Of a DNA stretch of 64,000 nucleotides, positions 11,309 to 22,900 are shown piece by piece. This stretch comes from Phanerochaete sordida (Eukaryota; Basidiomycota; Agaricomycetes; Polyporales; Phanerochaetaceae), in contig BPQB01000015.1 of the NCBI GenBank assembly GCA_019973155.2, positions 310,001-374,000 on the forward strand. Reading direction: 5' to 3'. The position numbers and the translations under genes were made by a program. Numbering within the stretch: the stretch's first letter is position 1; each line of letters starts with the position of its first letter. The notes below the pieces were generated by a model. It was not told where the DNA came from. It made no database searches and was given only the letters and a program-made list of their open reading frames with translations.

Positions 11309-12642
11309 ATGGAAATCCTCACCGCCGGTATCTGCTGCCTGGGGTATGTAATATGCTGCATACACCCCGACCCTTCGTCAGACGATGTCTACCCCCCACT
11401 GCTCCCCAACGAGCCTGCGCAGCAGCGCTGGCAACGGCCGCCGCATACTGGCACTCATCAGCCACGCCCCATTTCTCCGTGGGTGCTTCCTCCCCCGCCG
11501 GCATCCAACGAGACTGCGCAACAGCAGCAGGAGTGGCCTCCGCATACTGGCACGCTTCAGCCACGCCCTATTGCTCCATTAGCGCTTCCTCCTCCGCCGG
11601 TATCCAACGAGCCTGCACAACAGCAGCCGCAGTGGCAGCCGCATACTGGCAGTCTTCAGCCACGCCCCATTTCTCCGTGGGTGCTTCCTCCCCCGCCGGC
11701 ATCCAACGAGACTGCGCAACAGCAGCAGGAGTGGCCTCCGCTTACTGGCACTCTTCAGCCGCGCCACGCTGCTCAGCTAGCCCCGCCTCCCCCGTGCAGG
11801 CACGAGGGCCGTCCCACTGGTCCGTCAGTGTCGCAGCCCTCGCGCGGGCACGGGGACCGCTCCGAGCAACGTCGAGAGCGCGCGCAGCACGCGCACAGCA
11901 CGAGGCGCAGACGTAGTGTGAGTCATCTACCGCATGTCTGCGTGTCTGCGGACCCTGACCGCGCTGCGGGGCAGGACCTGAACAACGCCGACCAGGCGAG
12001 CGCGCACTCTGCGAGGCTGCGTGCACGGGCAAAGGCAGAGTACCGTGCGAAAGAAAAGGCGAAGCAGGAGCGCCGCAAGGCGGAACAGGACGGCAACGCA
12101 CCGCTCAGCGAGCAGCTCTGGAACAAGGTTCAGGAGCACAAGGCCGAGATGCAGCGGTTGAATGCGGAAGCAGCCGAGTTAATATTCGACAGTGCGTATA
12201 TACAGAGCCAGCTATGGTGGACGTGCGCTAATGCGTGTGAGCAGCGAACAACCGGGACAGAACGCCCGGAGAGGTGGACGTGCACGGACTCCACGTCCAG
12301 GAAGCGATCAAGTGCGCGAAGCCTGCCGTTGAGGAGGCAAAGGCTCGCGGACAGTCTGAGCTGCGCATCATTGTTGGTGAGTACCGCTCGTTCGGGGCAG
12401 CTATGATGTGTCCACTGACCTGTCGTCTAGGAAAGGGCTTGCATTCCGAGGGTCGCGAAGCAAAGCTGAAACCTGCTATCCTGAAATTTCTGCAGGAGCA
12501 GCAGCCCGCGGGGGCCGTGAAGCTCGATCCGAGCAATTCCGGGGTAATCATCGTCAACCTTGTTAACCATAACAGAGACACGGCCAATATCTTGCGCCCT
12601 GTTAACCTGGAAGGTGGCGTCTACGACCAGGATCCATGGTAG
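11309..12642 (+). CDS. DUF1771-Smr domain protein, copy B
   Basis: Exons 11309-12191, 12245-12376 and 12431-12642 give 408 residues. The layout is as in copy A: an N-terminus with two Cys-Cys pairs (ICCLGYVICC), a Pro-rich region made of near-perfect 33-residue repeats, an Arg/Gln-rich stretch, DUF1771 (about 230-295, ending EAAELIF), and an Smr domain with VDVHGLHV and IVGKGLHS. The C-terminus is 11 residues longer than in copy A (ends YDQDPW). All splice sites are consensus and phases match copy A (132-base middle exon in both). A TATA box is present. This is the best-preserved Smr gene here. RNA cleavage or binding is inferred from the domain only. Confidence 0.87.
11408..11803 (+). repeat. 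99-bp tandem coding repeat in Smr B
   Basis: The unit starting AACGAG(C/A)CTGCxCAxCAG begins at 11408, 11507, 11606 and 11705, exactly 99 bases (33 codons) apart; the last copy fades at about 11800. It encodes NE(P/T)AQQ, then a WPPHTGTLQPRP-like core, then PPPP. Units 2 and 4 are almost identical to each other, as are parts of 1 and 3, which suggests expansion in pairs. Copies A and C lack the array. Confidence 0.85.
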
Positions 12643-13290
12643 CCGTTATTCTGTGCTGCTTTTGTGGTGCTCTACGATACCAACGTCGTGTACGACCGTA
12701 TTTGTAGCAATCTGACTGAGGTCGACTAGACTGTGCTCATGTAATTCCTACTAGGCCTGTTCAAACACGGACTATAGTCTCTGGCTCCAAGATGTGCCCC
12801 AGCCTAACGCTGCGAGCGCAGGGTACGATGAGCTGGCTGAGCCCGATTCCGTGCCGCAGCGAACGTCAGGGCGACACTCCGGTCGTGGTCACGCGCTGCA
12901 AATGCAGGCCTGACAGATACGAGAAGATTAATAGCCGATAGAGTGCGTTTTCCGTGGTGTTGAGCAGCGGTAGGCTGCCTTCGTCGAGGGTTGCCAAACA
13001 AGGTTCGACATATGCCAGATAAGGCATGTTTTGAGCGATTGCGTAAGCAGCTCTTGCACGCCCGTGGAGGTCGCTCGCGTCCCTTCGCATTAACCCGCAC
13101 CACTTCATCTTCGCCCTGCAAACCCTTTCCTTTGACGTCGCTGCGCACAGAAATATTCCGGTTGGGCACAACAGGATACCCTCGCCTACCACCCAAGTCC
13201 CGCGCCATTCAGCACGTTCCTGCGACCTTGTGTTGTCGCGCGCTGGATCCGACGGATGCCTAGTGTGACCACAGCACTGAACCTAATGCT
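12643..13290 (-). other. Spacer after Smr B with conserved minus-strand reading
   Basis: No intact gene. On the minus strand, 12866-13192 is open. Its part around 12975-13085 (LAYVEPCLATLDEGSLP) is repeated at 31850-31930 as LAYVEPCLATLDKGSLL. The match at the DNA level is strong (gttgccaaacaaggttcgac in both). This could be a former exon or merely conserved flank; I recognise no family. Confidence 0.4.
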
Positions 13291-15720
13291 TCTCGCATGG
13301 TATGTCGTACAGGAGCATACACGCATCCTTCAGCTCGCTTACCAACCGCTTCTGTTCTCTTCTGCTTCTTTCTTGTCTCGACCCGTGTAGCTCGGTCCGC
13401 CCGTTTTAATCCGTCCCAGTCATTACCGTACCATGCGCTCTACGCCAACGACCACGCCTACCAGCCGCCTGCAATGGCAACCACAGGGCCCGGAGGCTGT
13501 AAGAGCGTGGAGACCACGACCGCAAGCTGTATTCTGTCGTACGTCAGTCACACTGTCCCATTCCTCTGTCTCTCGTAACACGCGCCGACAGTCCGTCTCT
13601 CCCGCGGCGTGGATATACACATTTTGCGGAGCTTGCAGAGATCATGACTTTGCGCCTGCCGTGCTGACAGAGTAGGCGCGAGCGTAGTAGGGGACAGAGC
13701 AGGGACAAAGCGAAAGCGAGCGCGGAAAATGCCGGGGGAGAGTTGAAGGGATCTCTACAACAAGCTCAGGCAATCCACATCAAGTTGTTTCTCGGCTCAA
13801 GCGGCTCGTCGCCTTCAAAATAGCGAGGCTATACGGCCTGTACTACGTTACTTCGAGGCCAGACGCGGCCTGGGTCCACGGCGACACTGTACGTATCTAA
13901 CCATCCCTTGGCTTTGGGGCTGAGACTGACGCTGCTGTAGGTCGATTATCCGACTGCGCGCCGATGGACTCAGAATTTCCGATTTGATTATGACCCGAGC
14001 TAGGTGAGGCTTTACAGGGAGGACCACGACCGGTCGTCTTCGCTGACCGGTCGATCTAGGACCTCGCTTTCGTCCCAACGGGCATCTACAAGTCAGGATA
14101 CTATCTCACCACACTCCCTACGTCGTCAGCATCTGACCTGGAATCGTCCGGCCCGTATCGCGTCTGCTTCTGCCGTCTTCTGCGAGCCCAGTTGTGCTCG
14201 AAAAGCTGCCCTCAAAATATCTAAAGTGGGCCAACGATCGTCGAGCTACCACACGAACCTGTGCCCTGGCTCGTCCACCGCTTTCGTCTGTTCTGCAGTA
14301 GCCATACACTCGCCGCCCATCTGCATCGTCACCCTGCAACTGAAGATCACGTCTCCGCACCCCTGCGTATCATCGGCCCTCGGCGAGCCGCGTCACCAGC
14401 GCCTCAACGCGCATGCAGGCGACGCTCAAATTCCCGAAGGCGTTCCCCAGGGCCGATTCATGACGAACCTCGGGACACTGAAGATGTACATCATCACGAT
14501 ATCGCTGCATTACTGTAATGTCACGCGCCGAGCGTGGCGTTTACGACGCAGCTCGGCTCTCGCGCGATCACGCTGGTACTGGTGCCGTACTCCCAGGCGG
14601 ACGTCCCACATGTTCTTCATCTCGGGCACGAACATTATCCCATACAAATCTACGCGTGTACGACGGGCGTACGGGTGTCCTGAACGCTTGAGAGCGAGGT
14701 ATCTAGCGGGCAGGACATGGTGAGACGTTCTGTTCTGGCACGAATAATTTGACCTTGACGCATATATGCGGCTTCAGGTCCGTGATAAGGGCACCTATCA
14801 GCCGTTGGACAAGCTTACCAGTGGCTACGACGTCGACTCAGTCCTCAACGAGCTCGGCAACTTCGCCTGGTCGCAGTATATCTTCTCGGATACGCTACAC
14901 CCCATGATCAACGCCCTCCTCGAGTCCATCGAGACCGACAGTCGGCAGAACGTCCGGTGCGTCGACAAACTCACCAGGAGCGTTCAGTGAGCCCGCCGGG
15001 AGCCGCATTAAGGACATCGTGATCAATCCGCATCAACCAGACGCAGGCGGACGGGACGCGGTATCGTGACCACATAAGCACCTTTCTGACGCACTATCTC
15101 CTGCCTCCGATATTCACAGAGTGTATCCCGCAGTTTCAATACCTATTCGGTGGGTTTCCGCATGGGATCCTACTTGCGTAAACACGCTCGGTAAGAGCAT
15201 CTGTCTGATTCTCGTCTAGGGCCTCAGCTGACCTTTCTACGTCGCATATACCGATTGGTCGACCACCAGCGGCGCGCTCAGCCCTAACCCCTGCGTGATT
15301 CCCTAAAACAGAAAGACCTCAGAATTTGTCTACGAAAAAAAGCAATCGGTACAGGTCCTGTGCCGCACAGCCATCCAAGCAAACTTCACGCGCAGAGCTT
15401 GGCAGCCACGACGCTAACCAGGTTTTCAACTACAATATCTTTGTCCTCACCATCGATTGTAATTAGCACAGCCTTGCCGTGCCGTCTATCACAAACGCGC
15501 CCGTGCCGTCGCAGCATCAGCAGTAGCCTCGGAGCCATCAGCGCAGGGAGAACCTCCAGCCTGCAGCCTCCGCAGAGATGTCCATTGAGTATCACAGATA
15601 TCCCACGTTTACGACTCTTCGCGCACTGGCAGGAGTCCAGTAATTGTCCTAGATATGATTACGCTGCGAGCTCACCGGCAGTCCGCCGGTACCTCTGCAG
15701 CTCGAGGCCCCAGATTTAAC
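13290..15720 (+). pseudogene. Family X pseudogene, copy ii
   Basis: Degenerate copy of the multi-exon family X. In order: a start region near 13430 (parallel at 32660), LVAFKIARLYGLYY...AWVHGDT with a donor at 13888, RRWTQNFRFDYD (about 13950-13990), FVPTGIYKSGY after 14070, PEGVPQGRFM (about 14430), TLVLVPYSQADVPHV (about 14570), SGTNIIPY, ELGNFAWSQYIFSDTL (14846-14895) and NQTQADGTRY (frameshifted, about 15035). The 15420-15470 segment (FNYNIFVLTIDCN) is matched at 36735. Stops interrupt most exons. Asn-rich sequons and the exon pattern would fit an extracellular or membrane glycoprotein, but I cannot name it. Confidence 0.5.
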
Positions 15721-16855
15721 ATGCGACCTCGGTGCCTGGTGATGTTGCTTTGGCACGCAGGAACGGAGGGTGTGAAGGAGCGAGGTGAGGCGACAATGGG
15801 GGATGTCAAAATCCCGTTCGCAGTCCAGCCGCGTGGACGAAGGCCATCGTAAACTCATCGGCTGTGCCCAAGCAAGAGCAATGCTCAATTTATTGAGCGA
15901 CGCAGAGGGCGTACTCGAAAGCGCAGGGGCGAGCAGACGCCCTGCGGGCAATGCATTGACGTCAAATACACTGAGTAGGAGGACAGGGGCGTACCGATAG
16001 TCGTGGCTGGGGACGTCTTATCGTGTGGCTACTCAGAGACGTGACGCGGCATCGACGCGGTGCTAATCGATTACCAAAGCACGCCGCGCGTGCGAGGACG
16101 TGGCTTTGTCGCTTTACATGCTCGCTGCCTTCTCGTGTATAGCATGACAGCGCGTGCATCGTGGACGTTCCGTCGGAGCGCATACAGGCGCACTACGGGC
16201 AGCTGAAGCAATGGCCGTCGATTGATTCCGCTCTGGGAACTGCCACACCGGAACGTCGCCCCGCTGTGGCGGCCTCGAGGCTACTGCTGCAACGGTACAG
16301 GCGTTCCCGCGATGGAGAACGAGATAGAGCAGGGCCAATCATGATTGGTTGCATGTGCATTGGAGTTCTGGCCTCGCGGATGGGTCGTGTTGAGACATTC
16401 GAGGTGGAACCGTGTTTTTTTATGCATCGAAAGCTTCCGTTCACGCGTGTGTCTCCTACATTTAGTTGCCTTGCCTCGCTGAATCACGCATACGACCTCC
16501 AGGGACAATCGCTGGCGGAAACGTATTTTACACTGGCACTAAACTGTTTAGTGCACACGGGCTGTGAGAAGCAGACATAGTTTTGCACAGACCGCCAGAA
16601 GCAGTGCCGCAGACACGCAGCCAGCTGAAAGCATTGCGGACAGATCGAAGTTCGCGGTCACTAAAGGTTTGACCATGCGCTGGATTGCTGACACTGCGCG
16701 GGGCGGTGAGGATGCGGGGCTGGCTTCGACGACATGAGCCAGTGGTGCGCAGATTACTACGCCGGATGTAGGAATCGAGATTAATCCGCCAAGGGCGGAG
16801 TCTCGTGCAGGCGGCTCGTAATAAGGTTCTGCATCATGACTCAGGTCCCTGCTAC
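15721..16855. other. Gene-free stretch
   Basis: No feature I can support. It lies at the left of the block 2-specific DNA between the family X pseudogene and the ISG12-like gene; block 1 has no equivalent. Confidence 0.4.
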
Positions 16856-16862
16856 TATATAA
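16856..16862 (+). promoter_or_regulatory. TATA box of the ISG12-like gene
   Basis: TATATAA in gctactatataagctcg, 91 bases before the ATG at 16947, followed by a pyrimidine-rich leader (cctcatctcaaaccactctt). A strong core promoter by eye. Confidence 0.7.
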
Positions 16863-16946
16863 GCTCGTGCGGTGAACGGATACGTCTCTGAAATTCTCCC
16901 CTCATCTCAAACCACTCTTACTACCACCATTCATATTCAAGTCGAA

Positions 16947-17505
16947 ATGGCAGCCATAGGCATTGGAGCAGGTAACGTCGTCGTCCCTCGCGCTATACGT
17001 GCCGAGTCTCACACGCGGCTTTGAGTCGTGGGAGCTGTAGGAGGCCTGGGCGCAAAGCTTGCCATGCCTGCCGTCCTGGGCGCAGCCGGGTTTGCAGCCA
17101 CCGGCCCTGTCGCAGGTACGCTTGCCCTCCGCTCACGGAGATGCAGTGCAGGACTAACGACTACCTCTAGGTACCCTGGCCGCAGCCGCACAGGCGTCCG
17201 CCGGTAACGTCGTTGCTGGGTCGCTCTTCGCGGTGGCCCAGAGCGTTGCCATGGGCGGCGCAGGCCTCACGACTTGGGTCGCCGCGCCCGTAGTGGGCGC
17301 AGTGACCGGAGGCGTGGGCACGGCGCTGGGCGGGGCAGCCACGGCACTGGTCGGCAAAACCGCGATGGCAGCCGGCGTAGGTGCAATGGCGGCAGGTGCA
17401 GGCACGGTGGCCGCTGTCACGACTACCGCAATGGGTGGCGTGGGTGCGACGCTGGGAAGCCTTGGCACCTCGGCAGCGGTCCTTGCTGTGACTCTTCCCC
17501 TTTAG
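16947..17505 (+). CDS. ISG12/IFI6-16-like small membrane protein
   Basis: Three exons, 16947-16971, 17041-17115 and 17171-17505, give 144 residues, almost entirely Gly, Ala, Val and Thr. Residues about 20-60 read AGFAATGPVAG, GNVVAGSLFAVAQS, which matches the Ifi-6-16 pattern (GF...G..AGS.A...QS..GNV.AGS..A..QS). Such proteins are small, hydrophobic, often mitochondrial or ER membrane proteins; in animals they modulate apoptosis, and their role in fungi is unknown. The rest is an extended GxxxG-rich hydrophobic segment, longer than in short animal members. The second exon could start at 17029 instead of 17041 (a GAG acceptor), adding four residues. Promoter and splice sites look intact. It is present only in block 2. 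Confidence 0.7.
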
Positions 17506-18295
17506 TGTCGGACTCGTTTAGGGCCCCGGCAGGGCTTTGCTCTCGTGAGTATTGCTTGGAGTGAACGCCGCTGGACTGATCGAAGGCGCTTTGCTTCAGG
17601 CCGGATGCTCTCAACCAGGGCTCATGATTCGTTACATGGCCCTGCAAAGACGTGCGCCCCCCGAAGCCGCCCCGATCTGCTTCTCATTCGAAGCTAGCTC
17701 TGAGCAGCTCCAGGTGGCAAAAAACGTCTTGGCTAGTAGACTCCGAGTCCCTTGACTTCGTTATGTCCTCGAATATATCCTGCGTACTTGATACTCTGCA
17801 AAGGCGGAGCATGCGTCAGTCGGAGCACCCGTACAACACCGAAGGTACAAGCACCTGGAGTGCCTCCGAGTCACTTCCGAGTCCTGCCTTGACTCTTCTT
17901 GCCGTAACTTGCTGCCTCCAGTAGTGTCAGCTCGAGGCCAGATCGATCGCAAAGAAATGGGATCTCGTTGTACATCGTCGCGGAGCCTGTGCTCTGTCTC
18001 ATAGAATATTGGCGAGAGCAAGCTGGGAGTCGGAAGCTGAAACGTTGTTAGGAGCTCAATAGCGCGCGCGCGCCCTTGAAGACAAGTCACAAAAGGCATT
18101 CGTGCACGCGTACGCACAGACGACCGAACCCAAATCAGCTGGTGGTCCACAGGTGAGATGAGTCCTAAGGGACACCTGACTCTCATTTTATGGCTGTAAA
18201 TACCGCACATTACATTAAAAGTTCAATTTATATAGCGTCCCTTCGGCACTCCGCCAATTCGTACCCTCGCAAAGCTTGAGCCACCCAAAGATGGG
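17506..18295. other. Gene-free stretch
   Basis: I see nothing supportable. Short open frames on both strands lack family resemblance or consistent splice sites. It forms the 3' flank of two convergent genes, the ISG12-like gene and Smr/zinc-finger B. Confidence 0.4.
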
Positions 18296-19664
18296 CTAGA
18301 TCCCTAAACCTCTCATGTCCTGCGTGAGGGCATCCATGACGCTGTGAACCGCCTTCTTGAAGCGCGCCACTCCGCAGGCTGCACCTTCGACATGCTGCAC
18401 CAGCGCGCTGAGCGTGCGGAAGTGCGCGCCACACCCTCCGTACGCCGTGGGACAGCGGTAAAGCTCTTCTGCGTGCGCGGGGCTCGCCAGATGCTGGTTC
18501 AGCCGAGGGAGGGCCGCGAATGTGCGGTGGCACACGCAGCACTCAAACGCGCTCCCGTTCCACGCGTCGACCGTCGCCCACACCGCGGCGGGCTCTTGCG
18601 GGGGCACGAGGGCACCGCTGGGCCCGGCGGTGAGCCGTGCGGCGTTGGTGATGACGCGCGCGCGGTCATAGGCGACCACTGCCGCGTCGACGGCGCGCCG
18701 CGTGACGCCGCCGCGGCAGCCGCCGCTTTCGAGATGCTGCAAGAGGTCCCCGGGCAGCGCGAACGCGCGGTCGCACCCACGGGCGGGGCAGTGCACGGCC
18801 TTCGGGATGTGTGTGCGCGCGTAGTCTGTGTACTCGACCTCGGTGTTGAGGCCGCGGGTGTACAAGTGTGGCTGCACATCATGCTCGGCGTCCCTGTCTT
18901 CCTGTGAATCGTAGAACTGGGTCGGGCTAAGCGTGGGTGCCGTGTTATGCGTGAGAGATGGGCGTACCTCATTGCAAACGCGGCAATACAGGTGCTCATC
19001 CTCAAAATGGATGTCGAGCGCGTCTTCATCCGCGAAGTGCAGGATGCACACGTCGCAGTAGTGGTGCGCGGCGTGGTCACGGTAGTGCGCGGTGCGGGCC
19101 TGCCACGAGGCGAACTCCCGATCGCATTGTGTGCAATAGCAGTGCATCGGGGAGTCCGCCTTGTGGCTGGCCAGTGCGCCTGCCGTGACGAACGCTTTCT
19201 TGCACTTCTGGCAGTAGAACGGCATGGTGAGACGCAGAGGCGGGGACAATGCAGAGGTGGACACTGCAAGGCATGACTTGTAAGTAACAGTGAGCACGAC
19301 GCAGCATGAGGTTGTCAGTACCCTTTCTGCCACCGTCGAGGCGGACAAGGAGTACGCCGACGTTGTATGGATCTAGCACAGCGACGAGCTCGTACTGATC
19401 CATGAGGTCCTCAATGGCAGGCCTGATCTTAGCGACACCGCCTTTGGAGTGCAGACCTTTGCCTGAGCAAGGGATCAGATGCGGCATACCGTAGCCTATA
19501 CATCGTTGAGCCTTACCGACAATGATGTGCAGCTCAGAGTCCCCGCGGATTATTGCCTCCACGATGGCATCGTTCGTGTACTCTATAGCTTCCTGGACGG
19601 AGAGCCCGTGCAGATCGATTTCGCTAATTCTGCTGTCGGAGATGGAGGTATCGAAGAATTTCAT
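18296..19664 (-). CDS. Smr/C2H2 zinc-finger fusion protein, copy B
   Basis: Minus-strand exons 19664-19517, 19462-19322 and 19263-18296 join in frame to 418 residues. Residues 1-96 form an Smr domain (EIDLHGLSVQEA, then IIVGKGLHSKGG). The 58-bp second intron (gtactg...ccttgcag, with a CTCAC branch-type site) joins it to a C2H2 part of at least six fingers, for example YCQKCKKAF, CYCTQCDREF, HYCDVCILHF, CPARGCDRAF, FECCVCHRTF. The first three fingers and their spacing are typical of a basidiomycete C2H2 group. Alternative: two genes, since an ATG in good context (19225) precedes the first finger and would give a 309-residue finger protein. The fusion is favoured because phases fit in both copies and copy A has lost that ATG. 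DNA or RNA binding is inferred. Confidence 0.75.
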
Positions 19665-19768
19665 CCTCACAACCTGGGAGCACTGGAGGGCGGCGTAGGG
19701 TTATGACGAGTCAGACGAGATGTGAGTCAATGGTATCTGGGCAGAGTGAGCTTGAACGTCCCGTGTGT

Positions 19769-19775
19769 TATATAT
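19769..19775 (-). promoter_or_regulatory. TATA box of Smr/zinc-finger B
   Basis: TATATAA on the minus strand, about 105 bases before the ATG at 19664. The surrounding sequence (cgtgtgttata...tcgaaagcacagccatgctcg) is conserved in block 1. Confidence 0.6.
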
Positions 19776-19779
19776 TTCT

Positions 19780-22700
19780 CGAAAGCACAGCCATGCTCGG
19801 CGGTGAGGCCTCCTCGAGGCTCGCATCGTGGCCAAGGTTTTCCGAATAGCCATGCTGCCGCAGTACAGATTGAATCCAGAGCTCTTATACTTAGCTCGCT
19901 CCGATATCCAGGTCTAAATCAACTCACCCTACATCAGGCAAACAAGGGCTGTGGTTGAGCTCCGGCGAGTGCTCTCACGCGCCTCGGAGTGTGTGATTGA
20001 CTGATGAGTGCTCCAGCTGGGAGGCTGCGAAGAGCGGTCTGACTGGAAGATTGGCGCGCGCATTGCACGCAGGCAAATTACGTGTATGGCGGCGCTATGG
20101 GCACATGAGGCCTGACACGCCGCAACAGCACTTTTCTGGAACGTGCTTTTTGTTTCTGAGGCACGGCCGAAGTGCTCGATGCGCGATGCTGTCTGTGCAC
20201 AGCAACTTGCGATAGTTCCCGCATGGTCCTCCCGAGGATGCAGACATCTGGCAGCATCTCGAGGCACGTACATAACAGTTGCTCGGTCTAGGTTCCCCGA
20301 CGCTTAGTTGTTCGTCGTCGTCTCCCGCTTACGGGCGTGTGAGCCGAACTATATGCTCCAGGGGAGAGAAGCTACTGTCAAGACGGTGTGGTACGCGGGG
20401 CCGCAGCTGGACAATCGATTTCATCGTTGATTTCTAATAGCGCAGACAGTTATCACCGGCTATTACTTGCGCTATTTTATTTCTCGAAGTCCGTCCTGCT
20501 TGCAGTCATATTATCGTGCTTGTATCCGCGGTGACAAATACGTCGAAGGCATTGTGCACTTGGAGCAGGTATAGAGATACTTTCTGAGATGCGCTCGCCT
20601 CACTTGCATCCGAATTAAAGCACAAGGAGACCAGCCTTGGTATCTTAACTACCCTGAACTCTCGTACAATCTCGCCCTGCGCGAGTTCATCTTGGAATGC
20701 CGCCTGTATCGAGCCCGCCTGGGTCACATATATGACTCAGATCGGTTTATCCACCATATCTGATCGGCCTGACCTTCAGGACCTGGATCGCTTCCAGTCG
20801 GCCGCTACACTGCAAGCCACCAGTGTACCTACAGCGATCAGCCTAAATCGCCCATATGTACTATGATCCGCCTCAAATCATACGCAGAGTCCTAACTTAG
20901 TAGGCACTCGAGCGAGCATTGCCACGATCATTTGCGCCTGATCCGCATATCCCAGCGCCTTCAGAATTGTGTACGCACCGCACTATCAGCGCGAAACCTT
21001 ACCCTAAAGGCTGCACCGCACCTACGAGCGGCGTCCAGATACATCGCGTGTACGTGCCAGGACTTTCCCCGCCTCCGAGTCAGGCAGCATGCGTCTGCCG
21101 TCCTTCGACCACGCTCAAAAAAGGCTTGATTCTCTGGCGTACGGTGTGCGCAGCATCTCGAAGAGGTTGTGGGCGACGAGCTTGCCGACGACGACCGCAA
21201 ACACGCTTGACGCGTTGAACGCCCGGGCGCTGAGCATGGTCGCGATCGCGCACACAAGGGCCGGGGTCGCCTCCAATCCGAAAGCCCTTCTTGGAATTCT
21301 CCTACACCGGGTCGATTAGTTTGGTACGGAATCGAGACTGAGTCCGAGTGGAAATGGACGGTATGGAGAGAACGTGCGACGGAAAGCGGGGCAGGCAGGT
21401 CATGCCGAGCCGTGCCGGACGCCACCACGGCTGCACTATGCTCCATTTCAGGAAGCTGCTGTTGGTTGGTAGACGGCACCACGGTCACGTGCCGAGCGGC
21501 AGTTTGAGGATGCGCGCTTCTCGAAAGAGCTTCCGTCTGGTATTCCATCCTGCGTGATCCCTCCGCCTGAAGGTACTCTCTCCGCCCGCCGCGCCCCAGC
21601 CTTATTGCCGCGGCCGTGACAAGCGCACGCCAAGCTGTGCGGGATTGTGGTCTGGTGCGTTCTCTATCCATCTGCGCTGCTTTGCACTCACGCTGTAGTA
21701 CAGGTCCCTTCGAACGACGAATTCTGTGACTCTCAACATCTGCAGATATCAGAAGAGCCGTCCCAAACACGACGAGGGAGAGATGGGCTGCCTTCTAATC
21801 CATGAGTGCGTGTCGCCAATGTTCGCGCCTACGCGTGTTGTTGTTGCTATCCTCGCTCACTGTCCGCGCCTACCCAGCTCGCCCATTCACCGGATTCCTG
21901 TTTGTCTTCAAACCTCCAACCGCTCACTCGATGCGAGTGTGTCAAGACGCAGCAGTCCTCTAAGCACCGTCCTTCCATTCTGCACCTTGATCCCGAGCGC
22001 GGTCAGCCAGCACCCCGCGTCCCTTCAAGAGGCCTCGTCGCCCATGCTACATACAGCGAAGACACCGCTAATCCAGCGATCTCGGCCTCGCACTCTTTGA
22101 TTGCGGCTTAGCATCGAATTCGTGGTCCCCATGACTCCCTCGAGCCATTCAAGCCAATCGCTGAAGAACGTGGCCACCGCAACGCTATCTTTCCCTGCGC
22201 TTCTCGGGCTTTCTACATCCCTGCCATCCTCCTGGCCCCAGCGTAGGTTTGGACGAGCTGTTCAAGCTCCTTGGTGTGGAAGAAATGATGCCTTGCAACC
22301 TGCGGAGATATTTGGGGAGAGACGAATGGGAGGGTGGTAGAGAGGGCGGTCGAGAGGGCGGTCGAGACAAACAACACGTCGCGCACCGCACCCCTGCAGC
22401 TGGTATGCTTCCTTCCTCTAATTCCGCCAAGAAACAAGGCTATCGAAGACGCGGCCGCTCTGGAACGCTTCAGTCGAGCAGTCGTCGCAAGTCTCTCGCC
22501 GGCATTCGTACCCGAAGAAATCCATTCATCCTGGGTCCATCTGAACCTCTCGCCGCCCGTGCCTTACGATTGAACTCACCACAAAGTGCAGCCTTTGTCG
22601 TGGGGCGTATCCTCGCACGCCCATATATCGCACTGTTCCATATCCCCAGCTCCCGAGCCTCCGCCGTCGCCTCCCCAGCGCCTTCAGCACCTACTCGCGA

Positions 22701-22900
22701 GCCAGCAGTCGGAACCCGAGGTCGTGCCGTTCACTCAACCTTCCACATCACCGCGGAACTGCCAGTTGACTGTGTTCGAACACGAGACTCTCCAAGAGAT
22801 TCCCGTCGCCGTTCCCGAGGATTCTGGAGCTCGATGATCTGCGCGACTCGATTCGTCTTGAGACTGCAAAGTAGGGATGTCTCTCGCTGTGGGAGCATGC
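19780..22900. other. Block 2 remnant region, no intact gene
   Basis: Counterpart of 3450-5075 in block 1 with extra DNA. The part from about 20400 to 20920 is visibly more AT-rich and has no match in block 1. The two unrecognised exon-like pieces are on the minus strand near 21150-21240 and on the plus strand near 22590-22840 (83 codons open, ending EIPVAVPEDSGAR). I cannot assign a function. Confidence 0.4.
22333..22372 (+). repeat. Short GA-rich tandem repeat
   Basis: About three copies of a 12-base unit (gagggcggtcga, first copy imperfect) in gagggtggtagagagggcggtcgagagggcggtcgag-type sequence. A minor local repeat in non-coding DNA. Confidence 0.6.

Noticed and set aside
18499..19269. 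256-codon minus-strand frame next to the zinc-finger gene
   Set aside because: Out-of-frame shadow of the C2H2 exon, rich in Ser/Arg/Pro without motifs.
20400..20920. AT-rich stretch as a possible mobile element or centromere-like piece
   Set aside because: No terminal repeats, no coding remnants, and too short to support either idea.
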